A stretch of DNA of 64,000 nucleotides. Origin: Cladochytrium replicatum. Taxonomy: Eukaryota > Chytridiomycota > Chytridiomycetes > Cladochytriales > Cladochytriaceae. The stretch's first letter is position 1; the number at the start of each line of letters is the position of its first letter. The stretch covers positions 248,001 to 312,000 of the forward strand of contig JAHLKD010000028.1 in assembly GCA_025526935.1 (NCBI GenBank), written 5' to 3'. The position numbers and the translations under genes were made by a program. The notes beneath the pieces were generated by a model. That model saw nothing but the letters and a program-made list of their open reading frames with translations, was not told the origin of the DNA and did not search any database. Positions 31,601 through 47,200 of the stretch are shown here, in pieces.

Positions 31601-34111
31601 CTGATACCATAAGTTTTGATTCCTCGATTGCCCTCCCGTCGTCCCCAAGCTTATCGATCACTTCGCATGCACGGACGTAACGCAACCCCCACTTCCTGCG
31701 GAACGCCTGCCCACTCGTAGGTTCCTCATTACGCAAAATTCCACGGGCGAGCTTTTCTTGCATAAGCTGATGCTCCGCCCATCCCGGAAGATCAGGGGCT
31801 GCTTGGAGCGAGAGCAGGAATACAACGTCATGAGGCCGCAAGGAATCCCACTCTGCGCGTATGCTATCGGTGTAACTTCCAACTGAGAAACTGACATCCG
31901 CGAGCACTGATGAAGGTTTGGAATCCCCAAGCTTTGGTGCTCCAATTTGAACTATTTCAAGCTTCAGAAACAGACTTCAATACAAACCTATAGACAGGCA
32001 CAGATCGCGACGATACCTTATCAATCGGGACTGCCATACGTGCCCACCCATCGAAGGCAGTGCGATTTTCGACTGTTTGATGCTCGGGGTTGTATCTCGG
32101 AGCCAGCCGACGAACAACGTCCTCCAAATCTTGTCTGATAGAATATATCGATTCGAGACGATATAAATTGTAGTTCCGAAGTAAATAGTCGTGGACCGTG
32201 AGGAACTGCAGATTAAGCTTTGGAATGGGGAGACAGTGAGAGTTGGTGAAGTTCTTGGAGTCTGCAGCGATTGTGTCATTGAACAACTCCTCCTGAAATG
32301 TAACAAATTTATGAGCGTCTATACAAACACAAAGAGCTTCCCAAGCGTACCTCGTTGGGATATATCGGGGTAGCATTTATCTGGTCGATCTGTCGTGCCC
32401 TTCTCCCATATCGGCGAAAGAGGACATCAACAAGGAAGTCTGTCCCAAATAACTTTGAGTTTTGCTCTGCAGTCACGTTGCGCGTTTCTGGATCAATTGA
32501 TATTTCCCATCGTTGTTGTTCCTCGGCTATTTCATATCTCGACAGCAAGGAGCTGGTTCGAATGTTCAGGTCTTTGCATAGGCTGATCAGCACTTCCGGT
32601 CGTTTCACATCTCCAAGATATCTCCTCATAGACTCGATCGAGTCCACATTTCCAACATTCGCCAAGGCAAAATCTTCAAGATCATCTCGATATTTGACAA
32701 AAGCGAGCTTTTGAAGCCGTCTCACTTTCAAGTAATGCTCGTGCAAAATCTCATCACTTTTAAGTGCTTCTCCTGTAGTATCGCTAATCTCGAAGCGCGC
32801 GTAGAACTCAAGCGTAAAAAGCATATTGAAGAACGCTGCACCCGAAGAGTTGGTATTGTTCTCAACGGCAAGCTCATCGTAGGGTCGCGAAAGTGCATTT
32901 CTTCCTCGTTCTGCCAAGCCTGACGAAAAAGAAATATCCACCAAGAGATGATCATCGACGAGGGTATTGAAAAATCTGCGCGTTGGTAGTTGCGACAGTA
33001 GATCAATGACAAGCTCAATAAAGCGCTCGCAATACAGCACAGTGTCGCTGGACGCAGGACCGCTACCTGAAATCGAAAACAAAATTGTGTAATACGATTT
33101 AATCATCTTGGAAAAGAACGATCGTTCGAATGCACTTCGCTCCTTTGCTTTGTCATCTGCATAATAGTTAAGTCTCCATTTGCACAATCGATTACGCATA
33201 TGTACCTCGCTTCGCGAATCGCTTTTCTGCTCGCGCCCAAGCTTCAAAAATCTTGCCATCACGTTCAAACTCCATCTCCCTTCGATCCACTGATATCAAG
33301 CCGTGCCAGATACTGATTCCGACCAGCTTCATGCATTCCTCTCGAATTACCACATTTTCAAGAGACTGGAAAGCGTGGATCAAGAAGATCAAAAGGAATC
33401 GGCGATTTTTGAGGGTCAGTTTCCTCTGATCATCGTAATCTCCGATGAGAAGCTTCAGTACGCGAAAGAAAAATGAAGAGAACTTCGCCTTCTGTTCCGG
33501 AACAGCTAGACCAGACCAAGGGTCCAAGGTGCGCTGTCTAATCTTCTCGTTGATCATCAACACAATGGATAAAACGTAGGCGACGGATGAGTCCTCTGTA
33601 AAGTTCGGCCACAAATACTTTTCATAGACGGGAGATTAGAATCAGTCTTTCCAATGGGAAATTTGCTCACGTTTTCAAGATACTGGCTGAATTCTAGCAG
33701 CATTATTTTTCTGAGCGAAAATTGGTTCCCTTCAAGCTCTTCATCCCAGATCTGTTCTACAATTTTTCGATCAAACTTCCCAGCGCCTCCTTTCCTCGGA
33801 GTTTCCGCAATCGAGGAAGTTTGCCATATGGAACGTGCAATCTCCGTGATGGTGTCCTTCTCCAGTTCTACGAAAGTGGGTGCTCTAATATCCTCGATCC
33901 TATCCCCAAACTGTTCATCATCTGTTGCACGAGAAGCAGCTGTTTTGTGCTGAACCGGCGGAGGGATATCCGCTGTGGAGTTTCCGTCGAGATTACCCAG
34001 CCCATCCTCGGTATCAATAATCATACGTTCAACTGCTGGCTCAAAAAAGCCCAGATCCATTGCCGTCGCCCCTCCATCACCAGTGTTCTGCGATGGGCCG
34101 TTGCGGTTCAT
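28680..34111 (-). CDS. AQR: Aquarius, intron-binding spliceosomal helicase
   Basis: Aquarius (Cwf11 in fission yeast) is an SF1 helicase of the intron-binding complex in the spliceosome. The N-terminal armadillo region matches in order: [62 protein letters not shown] and [11 protein letters not shown]. The helicase core has Walker [13 protein letters not shown], then [50 protein letters not shown], the Walker B-type [48 protein letters not shown] and [11 protein letters not shown]. The start is probably ATG 34111 ([11 protein letters not shown]); an upstream in-frame ATG at 34222 exists. Several short introns split it (for example near 29472-29585 and 30875-30925). The C-terminal tail is acidic/basic ([11 protein letters not shown]). 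The product is about 1,370 aa and looks complete. Confidence 0.93.
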
Positions 34112-34229
34112 TTTTTGTTTTGAAACTAAGCCACTGACACAGCAGCGTGGGACAAGCACAGGATAGCAATCGCCATGCTCTGTCGGAGCCAGAGACGTGA
34201 ATAAATTCGATTGCGACAACATTCAAGAA

Positions 34230-35720
34230 CAAGTTGAAAGTAAAAAATACTTTAAAGTGCTACATTAGATTACCGAGTCTATCGGTCAGCGTGCTGGAAG
34301 TTTCACTTGGAGATATCCTGGAACTTCTAGAAAACGATTCAATACTGTTTGCGTTGGCTGGAGAGGCCTACTTCGGAAAGGAATCAGTGATGTCTTGCGA
34401 TGAGTGGCACTTGCAGCATTTGACGCCGAAAGCGCAAGTCAGCTACGTGCAATTCAAAGCTAATGTGGAAGCGACGGTGATCAAATAACTGCAACGAACA
34501 AACTTGTTGGACGCCGTGGTTTTGTGATTGGGATAACCGATTTACACTCTGGCATGGACAGTCCAATCGGAGCAGTTTCTTGGCGTTTCTTTAACCAATC
34601 ATTGCAATATTGGAGGAGACATTAGTTGTGGAATGACACTTTTCAGACTCTCGAAGTTGTCAGCAAAACAATTGGCGGGGAAAGGAAACCGATTGCCACA
34701 CATATCGCACAATTAGAAAGGCCATGGGAAGGCAGTACCGCGGAATGGCTCAATCAGGCATGCCTAGAATCAACACCTGTTGATAGTTTTGGGAAAAGTT
34801 GGGAGAGGGAATGATTTTGCGGGGATTCCAGTACTCGAGTCGATTCTTGATGAAAATTCGCGTAACACCAATGGTTTATCTTCAGAAAAAGCCTAGTTGC
34901 TGTTGTTTCGGGGTCTGGGAAAGAGCATTCTGGAAGAGCACGCCAACAAGTTTGCAAAAGAATCGCAGGTTGAAGGAACAGATGAGTTCACGGAATACGC
35001 ACACAAACAAGACCTTGACTGTCAATGGGCACACGGAAATTGGGATTTGATTGCTCCCCCCGTCTTCCATGCACTCTCCACCTCACATAAACAAATTCTC
35101 GATATTTTGCACAAAAATGTTCAAAAAGCAGCTTTTAGCGACGGTCAAGAAATCTACTTGCATCGCAAGCAGCACCGAGTGACCAGGGCCTCATTGTCAT
35201 TCCTGGATCCAAGGGAACTTTTTCGTATGTTTTAGCCCGCCGGTTTTCAAGAGGAGAACGGCTTCTGGTTGCTCATGGCGCCAGACGAGAAATGAGTTGC
35301 ACTTCGGCGCTCCAAACGAACCAGATCGAATTCGAGTCTAACTCCAAACTGAGAGAAGGTATTTCTGAGAATCAGTTTTTCGGCGTTTTTGGTTGTGACG
35401 CTTCTTTGTAAAGAGATCCCGAACACATACACGGACATAGACTCCGTTGTTTCAGTGTTGGTTGAGCAGGGAGTAGTCCGTATCATCTTGATGAAGCCTT
35501 TGGCCACATACAAAATGAATGACTGATGAAAACGAGATTTCAATTTTTTATGCCACAAATGTAACCTGTAAGTAAAAATACTACTCTCCTGATACTACTA
35601 GTCTCCAGTGTTCATTTCATCTGAATTAAAAGCTCCTCTTCCTTCAGGAGTCCTTCTCCATCGCATGATCTAATCCCCGTACGCCACCCCCGCCAATCGA
35701 GCTGATCGTTCGTTGTCCAC
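34230..35720. other. Possible decayed gene between Aquarius and HAD gene
   Basis: Consecutive plus-strand frames, each cut by stops, look like pieces of one lost protein: SVSVLEVSLGDILELLEND (34234-34488), GFVIGITDLHSGMDSPIGAV, then TIGGERKPIATHIAQLERPW (34626-34814), then SQVEGTDEFTEYAHKQDLDC, CQWAHGNWDLIAPPVFHALS and DGQEIYLHRKQHRV (34897-35235). I do not recognise the family. At least four frame changes or stops would be needed, so it is not called as a gene. The remainder (35240-35720) holds nothing obvious except the HAD gene's upstream region. Confidence 0.35.
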
Positions 35721-35721
35721 A

Positions 35722-37186
35722 ATGTTCGCACTCGGTGCAAAAAATACCACGGCCAATCTCCCCATGCGCAAGTCTTTATCGGATCTTCCTCACTTTTCTC
35801 TCAGCGAGCTCTGCGCTCTTTCGGATTTGTCAGAGGATGAGTACAGCGAGCGACTCAAGGCCATACAAGCCAAACAGGTACCGCTTGCACCGCCTCGTTA
35901 TCTGGCGATGTTAATGATCAGACTAGGGCTTCATCTGCGACATGGATGGTTTGAAGATTCTCGTGTGATCGTTATTTTACTGACCGCTAATTCCTATAAC
36001 AACAAAACACCGATTACTAGGTGTGATCTATCATGGTTAGTTCTGATCGAATCACGGACTCATCGAACCGTGGAATAACTTATCACTTTCTTAGGAAGTT
36101 TGCTGCTCCCAGGTGTCAAGCGCTTCATTGATTGGCTCACCAAAGAAAAGAAGAAATTCATCTTCCTGGTCTGCGACAGTCTTCAATAATTATATTCCGA
36201 TCTAAAATGCATCTTAGACAAACAACTCTGCACCGACGCCTAAGGAATTGTCACGAAAGCTGAATCGATTGGGGCTTTCTATCCCGGAGGAGCACTTTTA
36301 CACCTCGGCTCTTGCAACAGCACGGTTCCTGAAGTCACAGAAACCCCAGGGAGGAACGTGCTATGTGTGAGTACTTATAATGATTCTGTTTGGCATATCT
36401 GATTTGTGTCAAGTGTTGGAGAACCCGGCCTTACTTACGCTCTCTACGAAGCTGGTTTCGGTAAAAACACTGATAAATCTTGCGTTTTCTTTCTCTCATA
36501 ACCGAGATCAGAAATGAATGAAGTTGATCCGCACTTCGTTGTGATCGGAGAAGGCAATTCACATAACTTTGAGAAGGTCTGATTCAAGAATCGGTCATAT
36601 TTTTGATTTAACTATTTTAAACGCAGATCACGAAAGCTGTGAATCTTGTGAACAGAGGCTCACGTCTCATCGGCACCAACCCAGATGCAAACGGACCAAC
36701 TGAAAATGGGATTGCCCCTGCGACCGGAGCATTCGTGTCTGCAATTGAATGTGCAACTGGTTTGATTGAATTCCACTTCCTCAACCAGTGTTTCTTACAG
36801 CCAAACGTAGGAAAGAAAGCATTTTACTGTGGAAAGCCCTCGGCGCTGATGATGCGATATGCTCAGGAGTTACTTGGAACTCACAAGGCAGACACCTGGT
36901 CAGTTCCGCCCATTAGTTTTCATTCAGTAACTAAGATCCTCGGCTGCAGCATGATTGGTGATCGAATGGACACTGACATTTTGGCTGGAACTTGGGCTCA
37001 GGTGAGCAAATTGTTAGATTGGTTGAATTACACTGACCCAATCAATTGTTCCAGATTGACCCTGTTCTAGTTATGTCAGGGGTGACAAACCCTACAAACC
37101 TCACTGAGCACGCATATCGTCCCTTCATCATCTTAAACAATGTTGGAGAGATCGCTGGCCCTGGGACGGATGAAGTTGCTGAGTAG
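35722..37186 (+). CDS. HAD-IIA (NagD-type) phosphatase
   Basis: A haloacid-dehalogenase hydrolase of subclass IIA, the group of NagD and 4-nitrophenyl/phosphoglycolate phosphatases. All four motifs are present: ICDMDGVIYHG (nucleophile Asp), FLTNNSAPT, FYCGKPSAL (Lys), and MIGDRMDTDI (Mg-binding acidic pair). The cap region has TSALATARFL and GLTYALYEAGF. Exons are small: 35722-35877, 35927-35948, the 15-nt microexon 36021-36035, 36095-36168, 36218-36366, 36414-36460, 36512-36576, then 36627 onward. Two later intron-like stretches (36760-36810 and about 36892-36949) are in frame and stop-free, so retention would only lengthen the protein. The N-terminal 50 residues (MFALGAKNTT and on) are outside the usual domain. 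Stop TAG 37184-37186. The substrate cannot be told from sequence. Confidence 0.88.
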
Positions 37187-37295
37187 TTAAGCGAGCGAAG
37201 GGTTTCTTGATTGTCAGTCTTTCAATCCCTATCACGTATCCTCGAAAATTTTGCCGCAACAAAGTATATTTGTAAACAATTGTCAATGATCACAA

Positions 37296-40200
37296 CTATA
37301 CAGCTGGCTCGTTCATCATTTCCTCCACAGCTTGCACCTCGCTTGTCATCAACTTCATCCTGTTCATCGCCTGAATCGCCAACGGCATTCGCCCAGCGCG
37401 CTTAAATGTCAGCGCAAGGGTTTTGTGCTCGGTTATCGACTGCTTAAGATTTGTGACAAAGTCTACAAAAAAATAAAAACATAAACGCGAGTGTAGCGCG
37501 GTGGTAGCACCTACCTTCCATAGATAGTTTTCCTAACTGCACCAGCGTGACAAGCAATTGAGCACGCATTTCGTATGCCGCTTTCCGGTCCACCAACTCT
37601 TCGATTGCGTCTTTGCTGCCGCCTTTGGCTTTGAGAGCAGCAATTTGTTCCACGAGGTGTGCAGTTTCGGTTTCCAGTACCATATTGGACAGAATGGTGT
37701 CGGGGCTATTCGAAACGCTCAGTGAACGTCGGAACAAACAGGAAATCGATCTTACTTTAAGAAACGAGATTCGATGAAATCGATATCATCGTCGTCATTT
37801 GACTTAGCGGATTTTGTTGTGCTTGCGGGCTGTGGTCCTGGTGGTGTTTGTTGCGATTTTTCCTTAGGCTTTGGGGCTGAAGTCGTCTGGTCTTTGCTGA
37901 CAGATGGTGCTGGTGCTGGCACTGGACTAGGTTGGGGGTCAACAGGTGGCGGTACTGAAGAAGCACGGGCTGGAGCTGGCAACGATGAAGGTTGTGCCAC
38001 ATTGTTTGGAGAAACTTGCACGACCTCCTTCCTGTCAGATCCCTGGTGAATAGGTTCAAGTTCAAACCATTGTTCAGTCCTTTTCAATATTTCTGGTCCG
38101 TTAAATGGCGTCCGGAGCCGAACACGAACTTCGATCTTCGCCCCGGTTGCTTTTCGAACGTTTGCTGGGTCCATGAGCTGCTCATTTGGGAACATATTGA
38201 GACTAAGTGGGAGGACTGTAAGTTGCCATACCTCAACAACTTGAGACACTTCACAAGACTTAAGCAGCCCATCAAGCTTTAGCGTAGCCTTTCCCAGCAA
38301 AGTCTTGTTGGCCCCACCCAACCGTAACAAACTTCCAAGAACTCCTCCCTTGGAATGCCATACTTCAAATGTTGCTTTCTTCCTCTCAAGATATCTCTGA
38401 TAAGATCGCGTTCGGTTGATTCGAATTCGTTTCGTAAATTGATATTCTGCTCAGGATGAAATTAATCCCCTTTGCGGAAACAATCGATTTCATTTGTACC
38501 TGGATTTGATTCCTTCTTAACGACCAGCGTCTCGCCTTTCCCTTCAGGTAATGTGTCGTTTCCCCCATCTGCTGTGGGCCATCCGGCATCGAAACCAACG
38601 CAAGTGTCAACGTCTGAGCCCCCAGAAACGACGAGATCAAACGCTCGTAGGATTCCTACTTCCATTTCATCGGGGGCGATATCACCATTCATACGTTCCA
38701 ACTCGTAGGCAACCTGTCGGCTTTTCACACCCCAATTTCGCGTCCGTCGTCTCTTGTTTCCTTCCACAGGGTTGTTGCCATCTGACGCCCACCTTTTTAG
38801 AGTTTCAAGGTCGGTTTGGCACTTCTTCCTCATTTTGTGAAACTCCAATGCCATCGCTTTGTTGTTCTGTTTATAATAATAGGAAGAAATTTGGGCTGCC
38901 GTTCCTGCTTGATCTTCAAGCTTTAATAATACTTCTGCTGCGATTCGGTCTATATCGTCTTCATCTGCTGCTGGAGTGGCTGACACTAGTACGGAGGCAT
39001 CGGAAGGAAGTGCTGTATCTTTTGCGATTACTGCAAAATCTAGATCGTCAGAAAGACCGATAGCAGGCTTTCGTGGTGGTGCTTGTGCCTTGGTTGGCGC
39101 TTTTGGGGTTGGCGTTTGAGGAGTAGATGATTTCGAGCTTGCTTCACTTTCCTGAGCAGCTGGTTTTGGAATAGAAGCTTCCGAAGGATGTGGAGGCAAC
39201 ACGAAACCAGAGGGGAGCTCCCCATTGGTTTCGAGCATTTCCGCCGCCTGCTGGATCGGTCGTAGGGCTGAAAGATAATACTTCGCTGCAACAAGTTCGC
39301 TAGCATTTCGCGATGTGAGAGCAGCCTGGCGATACTGGGCCATTCGCTCTTTCAATTTCTGGATCGAGTAGTTGGTTGAGCGCGTGTCGGCAATTCGCAT
39401 GCTTCCTACTTGCTCGGAAAGTTTTGATATGGGATCTTCTGGATTTAAGGGATGTTCTCTCGCATCTGGCTCCACTTGCGTTGGCGGAATCATTATTGGC
39501 TCATTGTGTTCTTCTGGTTTCACGCTTTGTGCGGAAGCAACTGTCACATCTTTCAGCCTCTCCTCCAATGCTTTCGCTTCTCGAAGTGCTTCAATTGCTC
39601 CAGCCTGGTCTCCAGCACGTTTCCGCTGAACAGCACGTTGTTTCTCCAGTCGAACGTACCCGGCAAGAACTTCCGGATCGGAACTTCGAAGTTTTGATTC
39701 CAACGAAGACGTCGAAGCAAAAGCAGATTTTACTTCTTCTGGTTTTATCGCCGGTTCTGAGAGCAGAACGGGAGTTTCCTCTGTTAATGCGTGATTCTTC
39801 CCACCCGCTAGTTGATCGTCTTCAACTGTGTGATCGGTAAAGTCATCTTCGGCCCCATCCGCACCTGCTACAGCACGCAGTTGTGCCTTTCAAGTTTCAA
39901 ACTGAAATGTTCGAATTTACAAACTTAGTATGTCCTACCAGCAGATCGGGATCGTTCATGTCAGCATCAGTCAGCACAACATCATCCACATCTCCATCGT
40001 TCAGAATATTGGGTATATCTGCCATGACTTTATCCAAATCCAGCTCTTCTGATGCCAGGGCAGCTTTTGGCTTGGGTGGTGGTGGAGCCGACCGTACAGC
40101 AGATTGGGAAGGTTTTGGTGCACTGCGAGGTGCTGCTTTTGGTTTCGGCGTGTCTTCATTTATTAACCCGTGCAGCTCTGCCTGCAGATGGCTATCTCAG

Positions 40201-40381
40201 AGCAGTTCATAAATGAAGCGGAGGCAATTACCAAGAGGTCGGGGTCGTTTAAATCCGCGGCCGATACATTCACATCGCCAAAGTCCCCATCCGCAAAGTC
40301 TGGAATGTCTGGTATGTCCAAACCAAAATCATTGCTGGTTGCCAGCTTCTTAGCAGGTTTCTTGGACCCAAAGCCAAACAT
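37296..40381 (-). CDS. CC2D1/Lgd-like DM14 and C2-domain protein
   Basis: Lgd/CC2D1 proteins bind ESCRT-III (Snf7/Shrub) through DM14 repeats and act in endosomal sorting. The start MFGFGSKKPAKK (ATG 40381) is typical of the family. DM14-like helices follow: VRLEKQRAVQRKRAGDQAGA with EALREAKALEERL, then MAQYRQAALTSRNA with YYLSALRPIQQAAEML, then ISSYYYKQNNKAMALEFHKM with CQTDLETLKRW. The C-terminal part has the C2-like stretch NKTLLGKATLKLDGLL and TGAKIEVRVRLRTPF, linkers rich in Pro/Gln, and a terminal helical exon ending VQAVEEMMNEPAV (TAG 37296-37298). About six exons with short introns. The 5' end faces the kinase gene head to head at less than 200 bp, so the two probably share a promoter. 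Confidence 0.85.
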
Positions 40382-40544
40382 TTTGGGAGCTGCAATCCTG
40401 GGCTGAGCCACGTCGCAGGCTCAAACTCATTAACGTCAACGGAGCAGGGGGGTTAGTTGGGACCAACGGCTTCATAGGTGCTGGGAAAAGACGGCGGACA
40501 TCGAGAAGCTTTTTTAATTGTTTTTGGCCTGAAGTACCCCGAAA

Positions 40545-45247
<4,703 letters not shown>

Positions 45248-45486
45248 TTTATCAGCATACTTTCGTTGCATTTTGAGAGCAGACCATGGATTTGCTCCTC
45301 ATGTACAGATTTTGCCTTCGATTGCTTCGCGAGTAAACAATTAGTTAACAAACTTTCGTTCATCTCATGATGAGATATGATGACTGTGATCCCAGAGAGG
45401 TTGTTGATGCTTAACTTAAATATCGACAAATCTTTAAAGTTTGGTTTTATGTGCAAAAATATTAAGCCTTTTGCCGAACCAACCAA

Positions 45487-45620
45487 TGGCAATACTCCCA
45501 ATCACAAATATGTCACCGAGACCTTTGGCTATTGTACCCTTCTCTCCATGAACACGGCGTCGCTCAACGACAGTACTGCAACCGATGCATCTGTGATCAC
45601 TTTTTTCTGTAGCAAACCTC
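45487..45620 (+). pseudogene. Fragment of the neighbouring sugar transporter's first exon
   Basis: About 130 bp aligns with the start of the transporter at 49223 onward (from ATGGCGAAAATCCCAATC to the region coding NTAFLNYSTASGASLI). By eye about 70% of bases agree, and the fragment still reads MNTASLNDSTATDASVI. It begins at the same codon context and stops abruptly, next to the tail of Fanzor-like copy B. It is non-functional. Confidence 0.7.
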
Positions 45621-45718
45621 GAAGCAGCAAATGATCCAAATTCAGGAGTTCTCGGCGGCACATCATTCCTGGCCGGTATTTTCCCTGGACTCGATGATCT
45701 ATCTTTATATAGTTATAC

Positions 45719-45775
45719 TGTGAGTTGCTGGACGGATCACCCGAATTGGGGACTTTCGCAGCAAACAGATGGAAC
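45719..45775 (-). repeat. Tail repeat, copy B
   Basis: Minus-strand sequence downstream of the Fanzor-like copy B gene. It matches copy C at 3584-3648 over about 60 bp and, more weakly, the sequence just after copy A (around 25555-25600), sharing the block CTGTTTGCTGCGA. It is the only non-coding part found at all three loci. Confidence 0.6.
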
Positions 45776-47200
45776 CAAAAAATCATACAAACACCCCCTT
45801 TGAACATCCACGGCCTATTTTATCAAGCTTTCGGACCCTAAAATCTCCTTAATTTTTGGATCCTCATTCCGATCCTCATTCCGATCTCTTAGATAATTCA
45901 ATGCTTACTTCCCCCCGTGCTGCTTGGAGTACATGAATATCAGTCGGATATTCATTGCTCCACACACATCCCTGTTCCACCGAGCATGGCATCCAGGGCA
46001 GTCCAGAAGCTTCCATGGTTGGTGGTAGCATGGATCGCCGCACTCGTCGTGTGAGTGCCAGCAACTTTGATCCTTGCAGCACAGGAGGTTCACGGGCAAC
46101 CAGACTCGAAGCGAAGACATAGGTGGACAAGCTTGGGCAACTGGTGAGGCTCCGCATTCAGCGCCACCATCGCGCATCGAAAGCACCCTGATGAGGTGTA
46201 CGCTTCGGCAGTTTCACAGATAAGCCGTATATGCAACGCCAGTCGCGCCTTGATGCGCTTCTGAGGACCCGAATTGCCGGATACGCGTTGGAACTGGTTG
46301 ACTGGTGCATTTCCCCAGCCAATGACCAGATCGGTCTTGGAGTCCCGCCAGTCGTCCCTCGTCCAGTGTGGCAATGAACTTGCACGCTCGCTCCACATCT
46401 CGCTGCTTTGTCCAGTAGACTCGCCAGCGCCATTCCGCGTGATTGTTCAAGGTGGTGTAGTGTGCAAACATTGCCTCAATGTATTGCGCAAACCAACAAG
46501 TGCCCGCCTCAACTTGCTGAGGGTCCGTGGTGACCAGCGAAGGACGTGAGCTCTGGGCTCGCTGAGCCCACGGGTTCTCTGCCAGTTGCCATTCCCACCA
46601 CTTTCTCGCTGAGTTGATGTTTGCACGGTAATAATGCTCGGCAAAGCTGTACCGGAAATTGACCTTTGGAGTGGTACAGGTGTCCTGGACTTGGGCCTGT
46701 AAATCCGATGTCCCCCTTCCAGGATCGGCACTAGTACAAAGTTGGTGGGTTGGAAGTGTGTCTGCAACAGAAAGATTGTTTCAGTATATTTGGCATACAA
46801 ATCATTCCAATACCAACCTCTGGATAAACAAAGCGCTTCGTCCCTTTGTCCCAAGGCACATAATCTAAATGGTGAGGAGACGATGAATTGAAACTGACAC
46901 CCTGTCTGTGATGATTCTTCCAGTTGCCGAATCGCATGCATGGGCATATGGAAGTGCGATCTTGCGGAACACACGATTGACCCACTGGCTCGCACAATTC
47001 AGCTTAGTCCATGTCTGTGATTGTTGGGAGGTCATCGTCCTCAGGATGCTGCTTCTTGTACCTCATGTATAGCCCAGTGAGCTGCTTTCTGTCGATAGCA
47101 AAGTTGTTCAGCGTAAACCTCGAAATGGGACAGAGCTTTAGCATTGGTGGGCGAACTCGACGAAGTCGTTGGGCTGGTGTCAGAGAGCAAGCACAACAGC
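45776..47200 (-). mobile_element. Degraded Fanzor-like (TnpB-related) element, copy B
   Basis: The better preserved of two copies, inverted relative to copy A. Minus-strand blocks in order: MLKLCPISRFTLNNFAIDRK, QLTGLYMRYKKQHPEDDDLP, NRVFRKIALPYAHA, DYVPWDKGTKRFVYPEVGIG, FAQYIEAMFAHYTTLNNHAE, VYWTKQRDVERACKFIATL, DLVIGWGNAPVNQF, GPQKRIKARLALHIRL, EAYTSSGCFRC, CPGCHARWNRDVCGAMNI and IFMYSKQHGGK. The spacing from TSSxCxxC to CxxC-WNRDV-A-NI is the zinc ribbon plus terminal RuvC aspartate of TnpB/Fanzor nucleases, and GWGNA-GP-K resembles the RuvC-II side. Reading requires frame changes and there are stops (for example after DMD), so it is inactive. A 94-bp intron-like stretch (45815-45908) interrupts the last codons. 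The family call is from motifs only. Confidence 0.7.
45815..45908 (-). other. 94-bp intron-like insertion in Fanzor-like copy B
   Basis: On the minus strand it begins GTAAGC and ends AAAATAG, the borders of a spliceosomal intron. It contains a 12-bp tandem repeat (GATCCTCATTCC twice). Copy A has no such stretch at the aligned position. Removing it from copy B joins HGGK to PWMFKGG in frame, parallel to HRGNWPWMFKKG in copy A. Confidence 0.6.
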
